A stretch of DNA of 64,000 nt, from the NCBI RefSeq assembly GCF_001877035.1, contig NZ_CP015756.1, positions 1,169,001 to 1,233,000 on the forward strand, written 5' to 3'. This DNA is from Clostridium estertheticum subsp. estertheticum. Its GTDB lineage: Bacteria; Bacillota; Clostridia; Clostridiales; Clostridiaceae. The number at the start of each line of letters is the position of its first letter. The stretch's first letter is position 1. The notes beneath the pieces are model-generated. The model was not told the origin of the DNA. It did no database searches and saw nothing but the letters and a program-made list of their open reading frames with translations. The translations under genes were made by a program, and so were the position numbers. This document shows positions 18,707 to 27,332 of the stretch, one piece after another.

Positions 18707-20779
18707 TTGTACTTCTTGAAGAACTATTAATGTAGAACCATAACCTTCTATCTTTATTATATTATTATAAACTGCGTTCTTTTTAGCATAAGATAAGGAA
18801 ATGTTAGGGGTAGAAATTTTAGTTAGAAGCTTCCACTCATCGTAACCAAGTCTTTTTGGTTTACCCATTCGTAACCAAATATCGTAAGCGGATCCAACTT
18901 TTTCTCCAATTTCATATTTAATAACTTTGTAGTCATGAATTAAATTTTTAATTGATAAGGATATTTTTCTCTCAGTAATATTTTTACGGCCCTTACCTTT
19001 AGCTAAATCCTCTAGCTTAATGAGTGTATTAAGTTCATCACTGTAACTGTAAAGTAAAACTTGGATATCTTCATCTCTTCTTGTGATAATATATCCATCA
19101 CCTCTATCAATAACTTCATTTCCTAGTTTAGACAATAAATAATAGGCATAATACGAAGCTTTTTTTATTCCATCTAAGGTAAGAAGGCCGGGAGATCCGA
19201 AAAATAGTTCGTTATTTAAAATTGAGTTTTCTTCTACAGTGTCAAAAGCCTTTAATGCATTCAAACTGCTAGTATCATTAATGAAATTATGAATAATATA
19301 TGGAAGCATATATGAAGAGTCATAAATAGTATTTATAGCTTCAGGACCATTAAAAGGTTCTTCTATTAAATCTTGTAATTGATATTTTTCGAAAATTTGT
19401 TTTGAAATATCAATGTATTCTATGGATAGATCTTTTGAGACTTGAAATTTCCATAACTTAACAATTTCAATTCCGTATATATCAGCGAAATATAATATAA
19501 AACTCTCTAAAAGTTTAATGAAAGAACTTTTATCTTCAAAGATTTGATCTAAAATTATTACTGGTACAAGGGATATGTCCATTAAAAATTCTAATAATTT
19601 TTCAACTTCATTCCAATTTAAAAAATTTACATTTTCATTGAAATATATCTTCATTTCTTTTCCAAAGAGATTTTGGACTATACCATTTTTAAAACCTATG
19701 GCCTCTTGAAAAGTTCTTAGGTATTCCTGTTCCCTTGCTTTAATAAGTTCCTTTGCTTGACCTAAATTTATGTTTTCTTCCCATTTGTGGTATAAATGCG
19801 AACCTTTCAGCGTGAAATCTGTTTGTAGTTTTATAATTTTATTTGTATAGTTAAATCTATCATAGTCTTCTAAATAATTAGATAAATATTGAATGGAAGT
19901 AGATAGGTCACAAGTTTGTATTTTTTTAAAACTATCAAATTTATCTGCTGGTATATCATATTTTTTTCTGAATTGTAGTGGTGTGCACTTATAATGATCT
20001 TTAAAACTTTTATTGTAATACCTAGCATGAGAAAAACCAACATCAAAAGAAACATCGGATATGGTTTTATCAGTATCTAATAACAATTTAATAGATTCAT
20101 CTACTCGTACATTATTAACTAATTCTTTTAAATTTGTTCCAGACATTTCTTTTATTTGATGACATAAATAATAAGGACTTAAATATTCTATATTTGCTAT
20201 GTCTTGCAAACTTATCTTATTCATATAGTTATTGTATATATACCTAATGATTCTATGATACCTTTGAAATTGTGTCACATTTTCTTTTATATCTTTTTCA
20301 TCATATGTAAGATAATGAAAATTGTTTATTAAATGAAATAGTAACTTTACTAAAATGGATTCTATTTGATCATCAAAATTCTCACTTTTTTGTATTACTT
20401 CGCAAGCTAAAATGGACAAATATTTTCGTAGAACATCATATTTTTCTTCTCGTTGGGCGCCTTCTTCACTTGAATTTGTATAAAAATATATATTTTTCAT
20501 ATCATCATAATATTTTTCGAAAAATATGGGGTCTAAGTGGAAAATTAATACCTTGTTTTCAACCTCTGAGTAAATTCTGTGGGCTTCATCACAATTTATA
20601 ATTTCAATTTCACGCTCGTATACTTCATAATTGCCTGATTCTATAAGCACATTAATAGTGCCCTCTAGTACAAAAATTATTTCGATAGAGTTATGCCAAT
20701 GTATTGGGTAATCATTTATATTCTTAAGGGAGATACTTATAGGTAAATCATTCATATAACTTATATATTCTTTTCTCAT
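18692..20779 (-). CDS. AraC-family regulator with cupin N-terminus and GH39-like C-terminus
   Basis: The 695-residue protein has three parts. Residues about 10-100 form a cupin-like sensor (IHWHNSIEIIFVLEG). Residues about 175-275 are an AraC DNA-binding domain (LQDIANIEYLSPYYLCHQIK and a second helix pair ending CTPLQFRKKY). The last 400 residues resemble GH39 beta-xylosidases, for example PGLLTLDGIKKASYYAYYLL followed by a beta-sandwich-like tail. The region expected to hold the acid/base WNEP motif reads WKFQVSKDL, so catalysis is probably lost and the domain may sense sugar. Its target genes are unknown; the MATE gene downstream is a candidate. Cytoplasmic; no signal peptide is seen. Confidence 0.82.
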   Translation of the reverse strand: MRKEYISYMNDLPISISLKNINDYPIHWHNSIEIIFVLEGTINVLIESGNYEVYEREIEIINCDEAHRIYSEVENKVLIFHLDPIFFEKYYDDMKNIYFYTNSSEEGAQREEKYDVLRKYLSILACEVIQKSENFDDQIESILVKLLFHLINNFHYLTYDEKDIKENVTQFQRYHRIIRYIYNNYMNKISLQDIANIEYLSPYYLCHQIKEMSGTNLKELVNNVRVDESIKLLLDTDKTISDVSFDVGFSHARYYNKSFKDHYKCTPLQFRKKYDIPADKFDSFKKIQTCDLSTSIQYLSNYLEDYDRFNYTNKIIKLQTDFTLKGSHLYHKWEENINLGQAKELIKAREQEYLRTFQEAIGFKNGIVQNLFGKEMKIYFNENVNFLNWNEVEKLLEFLMDISLVPVIILDQIFEDKSSFIKLLESFILYFADIYGIEIVKLWKFQVSKDLSIEYIDISKQIFEKYQLQDLIEEPFNGPEAINTIYDSSYMLPYIIHNFINDTSSLNALKAFDTVEENSILNNELFFGSPGLLTLDGIKKASYYAYYLLSKLGNEVIDRGDGYIITRRDEDIQVLLYSYSDELNTLIKLEDLAKGKGRKNITERKISLSIKNLIHDYKVIKYEIGEKVGSAYDIWLRMGKPKRLGYDEWKLLTKISTPNISLSYAKKNAVYNNIIKIEGYGSTLIVLQEVQKHLF

Positions 20780-21181
20780 TGTAGTAACCTCTTTACTTGC
20801 GATTATGTGTATATATATTATACATCTTAAATTACAAGATGATACACCACATAATTTATTATGTAATTTAAATTTTATATTCTAGGTAGTAGAGAAATAT
20901 TATGGTTAATTTTATTATTGTCAATAAAAACTTAGCAAATTATAAATAACATAAAAATTGGATAACTGGGAACAATATAATAATGTTATTATAATATATT
21001 AACTGATAAAGATATATTATATAAAGATAATTTTTTGTGGAAAATAATTATGCTAAAGTTTATAATATAAATAATTTCATTTTTTTAATTCTAAAAATAA
21101 TATTATATGCAAATATAAGGTTTAGACATATTTTAGAAGGAAAGTCACCTATTTATATAAGTGGATACAAGGAGAAATGAA
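20780..21181. other. AT-rich divergent intergenic region
   Basis: No gene is visible in these 402 bases. On the minus strand, TTGACA (20924-20919) and TAATAT (20902-20897), 16 nt apart, are a likely promoter of the AraC-type regulator. The AGGAG at 21170-21174 serves the plus-strand gene. The rest is A/T-rich without strong repeats. Confidence 0.45.
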
Positions 21182-21862
21182 ATGGAAAAGTATGTTTATG
21201 TCATTATTTCAAGAACACCAACATCTACGGGAAAGATAGTTAGAAAATTTTTAAAAGAAAAATACAATCATGCTTCAATTAGCTTAGATAAAAATCTAAG
21301 TCAAATGTATTCCTTTTGTAGATTCTCAGTAAGCAATCCCCTTGTGGGGGGCATAGTTCGTGAGAGTGCATTTACCCTTACTATAGGATTAAAGGAGAAT
21401 GTACCTATAAAAATATATCGTATACCTGTAACGGCAGAAAAATATGAATTGATAAGTAAATTTATTTATGGGGTTTATAACGATACAGAAATTTACTACT
21501 ATAATTTTCTTCAAGCTATTGGGCTTATTAATAATAAAAGGCATGCTATTTACAAGACATATATATGCACTGAATTTGTTATGGAAGCTCTAAGGCAAGC
21601 TGGAATAAGTCTTACTACATTAGAACCATATCAGATAACACCTACAGATATTTGCAGGATCATGGGTGAATTTATTTGTTACTCAGGTAATCTAGACGAC
21701 TATCCATTTAGGATACAGATAAAAACGAAAAATGATGAGCGCTTCTTTTGTAAAACAGGTTTTTTTTATGAAGGATTACATACTATTAAACATTTCTGGA
21801 TGGTTGTTTCTAGAGATAGGAATAGTAAAAGAGTTAGTAAAAGCAAGAGAAGTAGAATTTAA
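21182..21862 (+). CDS. Permuted papain-like (YiiX/NlpC-P60 superfamily) protein
   Basis: The 226-residue protein has the order of the permuted NlpC/P60 (YiiX-like) group: His first (YNHASISL, H30) and Cys later (YICTEFVMEAL, C129). Those enzymes are thiol hydrolases or acyltransferases acting on peptides, lipids or amides; the substrate here is unknown. No signal peptide is seen. The ATG at 21182 is preferred because AAGGAG lies 7 nt before it; the longer frame from 21161 has no ribosome-binding site. A GNAT acetyltransferase gene follows 23 nt downstream, so the two are probably co-transcribed. Confidence 0.65.
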   Translation: MEKYVYVIISRTPTSTGKIVRKFLKEKYNHASISLDKNLSQMYSFCRFSVSNPLVGGIVRESAFTLTIGLKENVPIKIYRIPVTAEKYELISKFIYGVYNDTEIYYYNFLQAIGLINNKRHAIYKTYICTEFVMEALRQAGISLTTLEPYQITPTDICRIMGEFICYSGNLDDYPFRIQIKTKNDERFFCKTGFFYEGLHTIKHFWMVVSRDRNSKRVSKSKRSRI

Positions 21863-21885
21863 GGTAAATACTAGGGGGGAGAATA

Positions 21886-22827
21886 ATGGATAGTTACAAT
21901 CATACTATTTGTATGAAATTAAGATTAGATGAGGAAGACAATAAGGCTGTTAGGACCCTTTGCTCTATTTGTTATGAAAAACAAAAGACCTACTTAAAAT
22001 TGGAACTTGATTTAAAAAAAAGTCAAAGAAAAGAAAATAAAAAAGATGAAGCTCTGCTAGAATTTCTTTATTATGAGAATAAGACCTTAGTAGGATATTT
22101 AGGAGTATGTAATTTCGGAGGGAATTCTGTCCAAGTAAGTGGTATGGTACACCCTGAATTTAGGCGAAAGGGGATATTTAGAAAATTATATCTTATGGCA
22201 AAGGAAGAATGGCAAAGAATATCTAAAGCTGAGGTTCTAGCGTTATGCGATCATACATCTGCTTCTGGATTAGAATTTATAAATTCTATTGGAGGTGAAT
22301 ATGTATCCTCAGAGTATAAAATGTGTTTAACTAAAAAAGCTTTAGAGTGCAAGGTTAAACAGTTACATGTAAATACTAGTATTATTACACTTAGACTCGC
22401 AACTAGTGAGGATGCAGCTGAAATTGAAAAACAAACTTCTATTTACTTTGGAAAACCATTAAATGAAATAGATGACAAAGATGTTAAAGTAGTTAATATG
22501 GATAAAGAAGACTTAGAAAACTCCTTCATTCAGCAAGGTAATAATTTCATTAGCTATATGGCACTTCTTAAAGAGGAAATTATAGGGAAGGTTCATATTA
22601 GTGTAATTAATAAGGAGGGTTTTGTTTATGGATTTGGAGTGATTCCAGTCTTTAGAGGAAATGGTTATGGACGGGAAGTTCTATTAGCTACATTAGATAT
22701 ATTAAAAGAAAAAGGTGCTGACAATATTTTCCTTGAGGTTGAGTCCCAAAATAAAAATGCAATTGGACTTTACGAATCTTGTGGGTTTGAAGAGGTTGCT
22801 GTAATGGATTATTATGTAATGATTTGA
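21886..22827 (+). CDS. GNAT acetyltransferase with two GNAT domains
   Basis: The 313-residue protein carries two GNAT units in tandem. The first has the acetyl-CoA loop VHPEFRRKGIFRKL (about residues 87-100) and the second has VIPVFRGNGYGREVL, followed by LEVESQNKNAIGLYESCGF near the C-terminus. GNAT enzymes transfer acetyl groups from acetyl-CoA to amines of small molecules or proteins. The target is not evident. The start has a strong AGGGGGGAG site. A hairpin with a T-rich tail follows. Confidence 0.85.
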   Translation: MDSYNHTICMKLRLDEEDNKAVRTLCSICYEKQKTYLKLELDLKKSQRKENKKDEALLEFLYYENKTLVGYLGVCNFGGNSVQVSGMVHPEFRRKGIFRKLYLMAKEEWQRISKAEVLALCDHTSASGLEFINSIGGEYVSSEYKMCLTKKALECKVKQLHVNTSIITLRLATSEDAAEIEKQTSIYFGKPLNEIDDKDVKVVNMDKEDLENSFIQQGNNFISYMALLKEEIIGKVHISVINKEGFVYGFGVIPVFRGNGYGREVLLATLDILKEKGADNIFLEVESQNKNAIGLYESCGFEEVAVMDYYVMI

Positions 22828-22873
22828 TATAGTTAGGGTTTATAACTGGAAAGAAATATATTATACAATAAAT

Positions 22874-22920
22874 AAACTGTTATTGCAAAGCAAAGCAATG
22901 TAATAACAGTTTGTTTTATT
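22874..22920. terminator. Terminator between convergent GNAT and queC genes
   Basis: AAACTGTTATT (22874-22884) pairs with AATAACAGTTT (22902-22912), and TTTTATTTTTTTT follows on the plus strand. It overlaps the 3' end of queC, so it may serve mainly the plus-strand gene. Confidence 0.75.
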
Positions 22921-23584
22921 TTTTTTGTATTAAATATTTTTCTTTGAATTCTATATAACCCTTTTTTCTTAATTTACAAGAAGGGCAGTCTCCACAACCA
23001 TTACCTTTTATACCATTATAACAAGTTAATGTTTGCTTTTTAACCACATCAAGCACACCTAAATCATAAGCCATTTTCCAAGTTTCTGCTTTGTTAATCC
23101 ACATCAAGGGTGTTTCAATTACAAAATCATAACCCATAGCCAAATTTAAGGTAACATTTAAAGATTTAATAAACACATCTCTGCAATCTGGGTATCCACT
23201 AAAATCACTTTGAGATACACCGGTTATAATGTTACTTATACCTCTTTGCTTAGCAAATACGGCTACAAATGTTAAAAATAATAAGTTACGTCCATCTACA
23301 AAGGAATTAGGAACACTATCTTTTGGGGCTGACGTGTCAACTTTCATATCTTTTCTTGTTAAGGAATTGGGTGCTAACTGATTAAGTAAATTTAAATCTA
23401 AAACATGAAATTCAACGTCATGCTCGCTGCATATAGTTTTTGCACAATCAAGTTCTAATATATGTTTTTGACCATAATCAAAAGACACAGCTATAACTTC
23501 TTTATACTTTTTTAATGCCCAAAATAAACAAGTTGTGCTATCTTGTCCTCCACTGAATACTACTACTGCTTTTTCTCTATTCAT
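22916..23584 (-). CDS. queC: 7-cyano-7-deazaguanine (preQ0) synthase
   Basis: The 222-residue enzyme converts 7-carboxy-7-deazaguanine to preQ0 using ATP and ammonia, the fourth step of queuosine precursor synthesis. The PP-loop SGGQDSTTC lies near residues 12-20, and the zinc-binding motif CGDCPSC lies near the C-terminus. The ATG at 23584 is chosen because GGAG is 10 nt upstream; a GTG further out is too close. It is the last gene of the preQ1-regulated operon, downstream of folE, and acts in the cytoplasm. Confidence 0.95.
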   Translation of the reverse strand: MNREKAVVVFSGGQDSTTCLFWALKKYKEVIAVSFDYGQKHILELDCAKTICSEHDVEFHVLDLNLLNQLAPNSLTRKDMKVDTSAPKDSVPNSFVDGRNLLFLTFVAVFAKQRGISNIITGVSQSDFSGYPDCRDVFIKSLNVTLNLAMGYDFVIETPLMWINKAETWKMAYDLGVLDVVKKQTLTCYNGIKGNGCGDCPSCKLRKKGYIEFKEKYLIQKK

Positions 23585-23620
23585 AATCAACACGCTCCTT
23601 TTAATTTGTTTGAATTTTAC

Positions 23621-24211
23621 TTATTTATTATAAAGCATCATTAATTTATTGTTTAAAATTACGTCAGTATTAAATCTTCCTCTAAAAGTAGTGGACATGG
23701 TTTTAGTACCTGGTTTTTTTATTCCACGAGTAGTCATGCAGGCATGTTCACCTTCTATAATAACAGCGATGTCCGAAGACGTTGTTACCATTTCCATAGT
23801 TTCTGCAATATCTGTTCCTATTCTTTCTTGAAGTTGAAGTCTTCGGCCTACCATATCAGCTATTCTTGCTATTTTACTTAGACCGATAATCTTTTTATTA
23901 GGAACATATGCTACTGTTACTTTCATATCATACATAAGCGCCAAATGGTGTTCACAATGACTAAAAATTTGTATATCTTTCATTATAACTATATCACGAG
24001 AATCATCATTAACTATTAAATCATCAGCAAATGTTGTATCAAACATTTTAGCAATTTCAGCATTGCTATAACACATACCGGCAAATACTTCTTCGTACAT
24101 TTTAGCTACACGCTTAGGGGTATCTTTGAGGCCTTCGCGGTTGGGGTCATCACCTAGTGCTATTAAAATGCCTCTTATATGTTTTTCAATTGCTTCTGTA
24201 TCAATTGCCAT
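23621..24211 (-). CDS. folE: GTP cyclohydrolase I (FolE)
   Basis: The 196-residue enzyme makes 7,8-dihydroneopterin triphosphate from GTP, the first step of both folate and queuosine precursor synthesis. The metal-site motif SHCEHHLAL and the later [16 protein letters not shown] match FolE-I. The ATG at 24211 follows AGAGGTG. Its place between queE and queC means it probably supplies the QueD substrate, and the preQ1 riboswitch at the head of the operon would control it. Confidence 0.95.
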   Translation of the reverse strand: MAIDTEAIEKHIRGILIALGDDPNREGLKDTPKRVAKMYEEVFAGMCYSNAEIAKMFDTTFADDLIVNDDSRDIVIMKDIQIFSHCEHHLALMYDMKVTVAYVPNKKIIGLSKIARIADMVGRRLQLQERIGTDIAETMEMVTTSSDIAVIIEGEHACMTTRGIKKPGTKTMSTTFRGRFNTDVILNNKLMMLYNK

Positions 24212-24215
24212 AATT

Positions 24216-24881
24216 TTATACACCTCTCTTATTTGGATCCCAAATGATTTTGTGAAGTTGAACTTGAAGATTAACACCGTTCATTTTATTGCTTTTCATA
24301 AATTCTACAATCTTTTCTAGGTCAATTTGTCCAAATACTGGACTAATATATACATTTGTTTTATTTGTTAGTGCATATTTATCTATTATACGTTTGGATT
24401 TTTGTAAATCTTCCATACTACTAGCCACAAATTTAACTGTATCTTTATAAGTTAAATAAGCAAAGTTATTTAAATCCATTGGACCTTCCATATTGCTTGA
24501 TGGTAGTTTATAGTCCATATTAAAGCTTGGTGGATTTTCTATATTCGCAAACTTACTTAAATTAATACTACCATTAGTCTCAATTTCGATATGAATGGAG
24601 TTGTCGATTGACAAAACATTTAAGAGCTCTATAATTCCCTCTTGTAATAGAGGTTCGCCACCAGTTAAGGTTACATTTCGAATTTGGGTAGATTTTATAT
24701 ATTCATATATATCATCGGGTGTCATAAGGTTATAACTGGCATCTTTCTCATTAGCCCAAGTGGTATCACAGTAGCTACAATTAAGGTTACAACCTGCGAA
24801 TCTTATAAATACTACAAGTTGACCTGATAGTGGACCTTCGCCGTTAACGCTTATAAACTTTTCAACTACTTTATATTCCAC
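24216..24881 (-). CDS. queE: 7-carboxy-7-deazaguanine synthase (radical SAM)
   Basis: The 221-residue radical SAM enzyme rearranges 6-carboxy-tetrahydropterin to 7-carboxy-7-deazaguanine. It has the cluster motif CNLNCSYC (CxxxCxxC) and TGGEPLLQ as the glycine-rich SAM motif. The GTG at 24881 is chosen: it begins 1 nt after the queD stop and has GAGG at proper distance inside the queD end. An upstream ATG at 24905 lacks a site. The tight spacing with queD indicates translational coupling. Confidence 0.93.
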   Translation of the reverse strand: MEYKVVEKFISVNGEGPLSGQLVVFIRFAGCNLNCSYCDTTWANEKDASYNLMTPDDIYEYIKSTQIRNVTLTGGEPLLQEGIIELLNVLSIDNSIHIEIETNGSINLSKFANIENPPSFNMDYKLPSSNMEGPMDLNNFAYLTYKDTVKFVASSMEDLQKSKRIIDKYALTNKTNVYISPVFGQIDLEKIVEFMKSNKMNGVNLQVQLHKIIWDPNKRGV

Positions 24882-24882
24882 T

Positions 24883-25314
24883 TTAATGTGCCTCACTTTC
24901 TTCATATGATGCGCTATTATTAGGTGTTTCATAAACGGTAGTTCGCTTAACATTATATCCTTTATCTTTCATTTTTTTAAAGAAAAATTTTGCAAAGTTT
25001 TCAGCTGTTGTTCTAAAATCAACAAGTATCACTTTAAATCCATCCTGATTTATACAATTTAGGGTCTCATCTCTCATGCTTCCTATTTGCACAATTAGAG
25101 CATGGTCATAGGAATCAGCCATGGACTTAACATCCCTTTTTAAATCACCAAAATCTATTACCATACCTTCTAATTGACCGCCTTTTGTTAAGGTTTCCGA
25201 TTGTACTTCGACTTCAACCTTCCATCTGTGTCCATGAATATTTGCACATTTTCCTTCATATCCAGAAAGAAAATGCGCACTATCAAAGCTATGTTCTGAT
25301 TTCAAAATATACAT
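24883..25314 (-). CDS. queD: 6-carboxy-5,6,7,8-tetrahydropterin synthase
   Basis: The 143-residue protein converts 7,8-dihydroneopterin triphosphate to 6-carboxy-tetrahydropterin. It shows the zinc and catalytic residues expected for QueD: HSFDSAHFL, then CANIHGHRWKV, and SYDHALIV later. The ATG at 25314 is preferred because AGGAGG is 10 nt upstream; the ATG at 25323 is 1 nt away and too close. It follows the HgdC-like gene by 21 nt, so it is part of the same operon. Confidence 0.93.
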   Translation of the reverse strand: MYILKSEHSFDSAHFLSGYEGKCANIHGHRWKVEVEVQSETLTKGGQLEGMVIDFGDLKRDVKSMADSYDHALIVQIGSMRDETLNCINQDGFKVILVDFRTTAENFAKFFFKKMKDKGYNVKRTTVYETPNNSASYEESEAH

Positions 25315-25335
25315 ATGGGGCATTCCTCCTAAAAT

Positions 25336-26094
25336 TTATAAAAATTTACTCCCGTAATAACAACATCCAATGGCCCCATTAAATTGAGGGTCTTGGATAG
25401 ATACTATTTCATCGTAATTGTTACTTAAGTATTTTTTGATTGCAATATTACTTGCAACACCACCTGTTAAGATTAATTTTTTACCGCGAAATTTACTAAG
25501 TAATGGTAGGAGCCTTTTGTATAGGGAGTAATTAACGCTAGAACACAAACTTTCTATACTTACACCTTCGGCTATTTTACCAATTAACTCTGATTCAGAA
25601 AATACTGCGCAAGTTGAATTAAGTTCTATTGCATTTTCATAATGCTTACTCATCTCGCCAAGTGATACTTCTAGCACATTTGCCATATTTTCCAAATATC
25701 TACCACAAGACGCAGCGCATTTTTCATTAAGTTCTAGGTCTGTTGTAATACCTTTTTCTACTTTTACAATTTTAACATCTTGACCACCTATATCTAAAAG
25801 TATAAAATCATTTAAACCTGTTTGATAAAATCCTCCATATACATGAGCTTTTATCTCATTTATTGGTGAGAATAGTAATAAATCAGTGTTGTTTTTACCA
25901 TAACCTGTAGAAACTGCTTTATCAATATGGCTAATATCAAGCTTTTCTAAATCAACAATAATTTTACCATTAAAGTTACAATAATTTCTGTAAAAGCTCA
26001 TTGTGCTTACTTTCTTTTTTTGTATTATCTTATTGTCTTCCATTAAAACTATTTTAACCTCTCGGCTTCCAAGGTCTATACCTAGTACGCGCAT
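25336..26094 (-). CDS. HgdC/YjiL-like acyl-CoA dehydratase activase (ATP-dependent Fe-S electron activator)
   Basis: The 252-residue ASKHA-fold ATPase belongs to the HgdC/BadF-type activator family. It shows the phosphate-1 motif GIDLGSREVKIVL, the phosphate-2 segment LLDIGGQDVKIVK and TGGVASN near the end. Two Cys stretches, NEKCAASCGRYLEN and NSTCAVFSESELIG, hold the ligands for the dimer-bridging [4Fe-4S] cluster. Such proteins use ATP hydrolysis to inject a low-potential electron into a partner. The partner is the next upstream gene. The operon otherwise carries queuosine genes and starts with a preQ1-type riboswitch, so the pair may act in deazapurine metabolism. A role as a 2-hydroxyacyl-CoA dehydratase activator is the family default but fits the context poorly. 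Confidence 0.85.
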   Translation of the reverse strand: MRVLGIDLGSREVKIVLMEDNKIIQKKKVSTMSFYRNYCNFNGKIIVDLEKLDISHIDKAVSTGYGKNNTDLLLFSPINEIKAHVYGGFYQTGLNDFILLDIGGQDVKIVKVEKGITTDLELNEKCAASCGRYLENMANVLEVSLGEMSKHYENAIELNSTCAVFSESELIGKIAEGVSIESLCSSVNYSLYKRLLPLLSKFRGKKLILTGGVASNIAIKKYLSNNYDEIVSIQDPQFNGAIGCCYYGSKFL

Positions 26095-27092
26095 TATTTA
26101 GACTCCTTTAAATCTAGTAACATATCAAGGAAGGCTTCTAACCTGAGCTTTGTTCTTGCGTCTAAGACGTTTAATTTATCACCTTCAATATTTAATATGG
26201 GAATATTTAATTTCTCTTTTAAAACTATATCTGCAACTGCCCTATAGCAAAATGCTTGAGTGTAGTGAATTATTCCGTCTAATTTCCGATTGTCTATTTG
26301 TTTTTGAATCTCTATAATCCTAAAATTAGTATCATAAGGATAAGTATAATCATAATATTGATGATATATATCCATGGCATTATTAGCTCGTGGAAAAGCA
26401 AATTCTCTTTGAACCTCATTGTATACAAAACTAGCATTGTGATTTTCAACAAATGAGTAGATATCTGGAGTCATAGGGGGTACACCAATATAGCCAAGGC
26501 GAAGTTTTCTAATTACTGGTTTTCTGTTTTTAATTTCATAAATGATTTTTTCTAAGTCAACGTCAAAAGCATCTACATTACAATTAAAATCACTTGAACT
26601 TACTTGATAAAGATGATTTTCAAAGCCTGTTGCTTTATTATGTATATGGGTTAATTCATCAATTTCTTTGACCAAGGCGCGAGTCCTATTCAGGCGGTTC
26701 TTAACTACTTCAACTTCTTTTATTGTTACATTAAAGACATCCATAAATTTTTTTATTTCATGTTCTACATCCTCTAACTTGTGACTATGAGGGAAGGAAA
26801 ATGGATAAACTTTTATTCCTCGTAGTTCTAGTACTTCAATTAGAGCTTTTGTGTTAGAACAATCGCCCTCAACAACTCCAACAATTTCTTTTATGTCATT
26901 TTGTAAACAGGCTCCATAAATACCCTTTATCCAGGTACATAAACTCCTAGGGAAGCCATCTCTTTCAGCAATGTCTATATATTTCAAATAGTCATCTGAG
27001 GTTATAAAAATATTGTTTAAATCGACAGGTGTATAACCTGCTGCAATTAGAATTTCTACTGGAACGGTAGTTGTTAAACCTATTTTTTTCAT
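26094..27092 (-). CDS. HgdB/YjiM-like iron-sulfur reductase (2-hydroxyacyl-CoA dehydratase D-component family)
   Basis: The 332-residue protein resembles the HgdB/YjiM family, which includes double-cubane cluster proteins. Cys residues in family-like settings are C52 (PRSLCTW), C62, C78 (VEGDCSNTK) and one near the end (TQAFCYRAV). These could bind an Fe-S cluster fed by the HgdC-like activase, whose start overlaps this gene's stop by one base. Only one catalytic subunit is present, unlike true two-subunit 2-hydroxyacyl-CoA dehydratases. The ATG at 27092 follows AGGAGG by 7 nt; a longer frame has no site. Being first after a preQ1 riboswitch suggests a reductive step in queuosine metabolism, but the substrate is unknown. 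Confidence 0.8.
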   Translation of the reverse strand: MKKIGLTTTVPVEILIAAGYTPVDLNNIFITSDDYLKYIDIAERDGFPRSLCTWIKGIYGACLQNDIKEIVGVVEGDCSNTKALIEVLELRGIKVYPFSFPHSHKLEDVEHEIKKFMDVFNVTIKEVEVVKNRLNRTRALVKEIDELTHIHNKATGFENHLYQVSSSDFNCNVDAFDVDLEKIIYEIKNRKPVIRKLRLGYIGVPPMTPDIYSFVENHNASFVYNEVQREFAFPRANNAMDIYHQYYDYTYPYDTNFRIIEIQKQIDNRKLDGIIHYTQAFCYRAVADIVLKEKLNIPILNIEGDKLNVLDARTKLRLEAFLDMLLDLKESK

Positions 27093-27138
27093 TGTGATTC
27101 CTCCTAAAATATAACAAAAGAACCATCTGATACCAAAC

Positions 27139-27163
27139 AAAAAAACTACCTAAAACGGTAGTT
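27139..27163 (-). terminator. Riboswitch-linked intrinsic terminator
   Basis: On the minus strand, AACTACC (27163-27157) pairs with GGTAGTT (27150-27144) and a T-run follows. It lies just after the preQ1-type aptamer and before the first gene, as expected for transcriptional attenuation. Confidence 0.85.
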
Positions 27164-27166
27164 ACG

Positions 27167-27206
27167 TCCTAGTTTTGTTTATAGACAGGATGGTTTTGAA
27201 CTGTCT
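27167..27206 (-). promoter_or_regulatory. PreQ1-I riboswitch aptamer
   Basis: On the minus strand, AGACAG (27206-27201) pairs with CTGTCT (27188-27183) across a 12-nt loop that starts TTC, and an A-rich tail ending ACTAGGA follows. Stem, loop length and tail agree with the preQ1-I class (for example Bacillus queC). A terminator hairpin follows at 27144-27163 and queuosine genes lie downstream. High preQ1 would shut the operon off. A likely -35 (TTGACA, 27257-27252) lies upstream, but the -10 is weak. Confidence 0.8.
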
Positions 27207-27272
27207 TATTTAAGTTTTATACTAATAAAGCTTACTATATTTTAATTGCTATGTCAAATTGACTTGAAAAAT

Positions 27273-27310
27273 AAAAACTGCCACAGAAATAATATCTGTA
27301 GCAGTTTTTG
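27273..27310 (-). terminator. Terminator of the YabE-like gene
   Basis: AAAAACTGC-type arms (27273-27287 and 27296-27310, with one mismatch) enclose a short loop; on the minus strand TTTTTATTTTT follows. It isolates the YabE-like gene from the preQ1-controlled operon. Confidence 0.85.
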
Positions 27311-27332
27311 CATAATTAAGTATATAAAATAT

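Noticed and set aside
23585-23593. The GTG start of queC at 23593
   Set aside because: It is only one base from GGAG; the ATG at 23584 has normal spacing and gives the usual family length.
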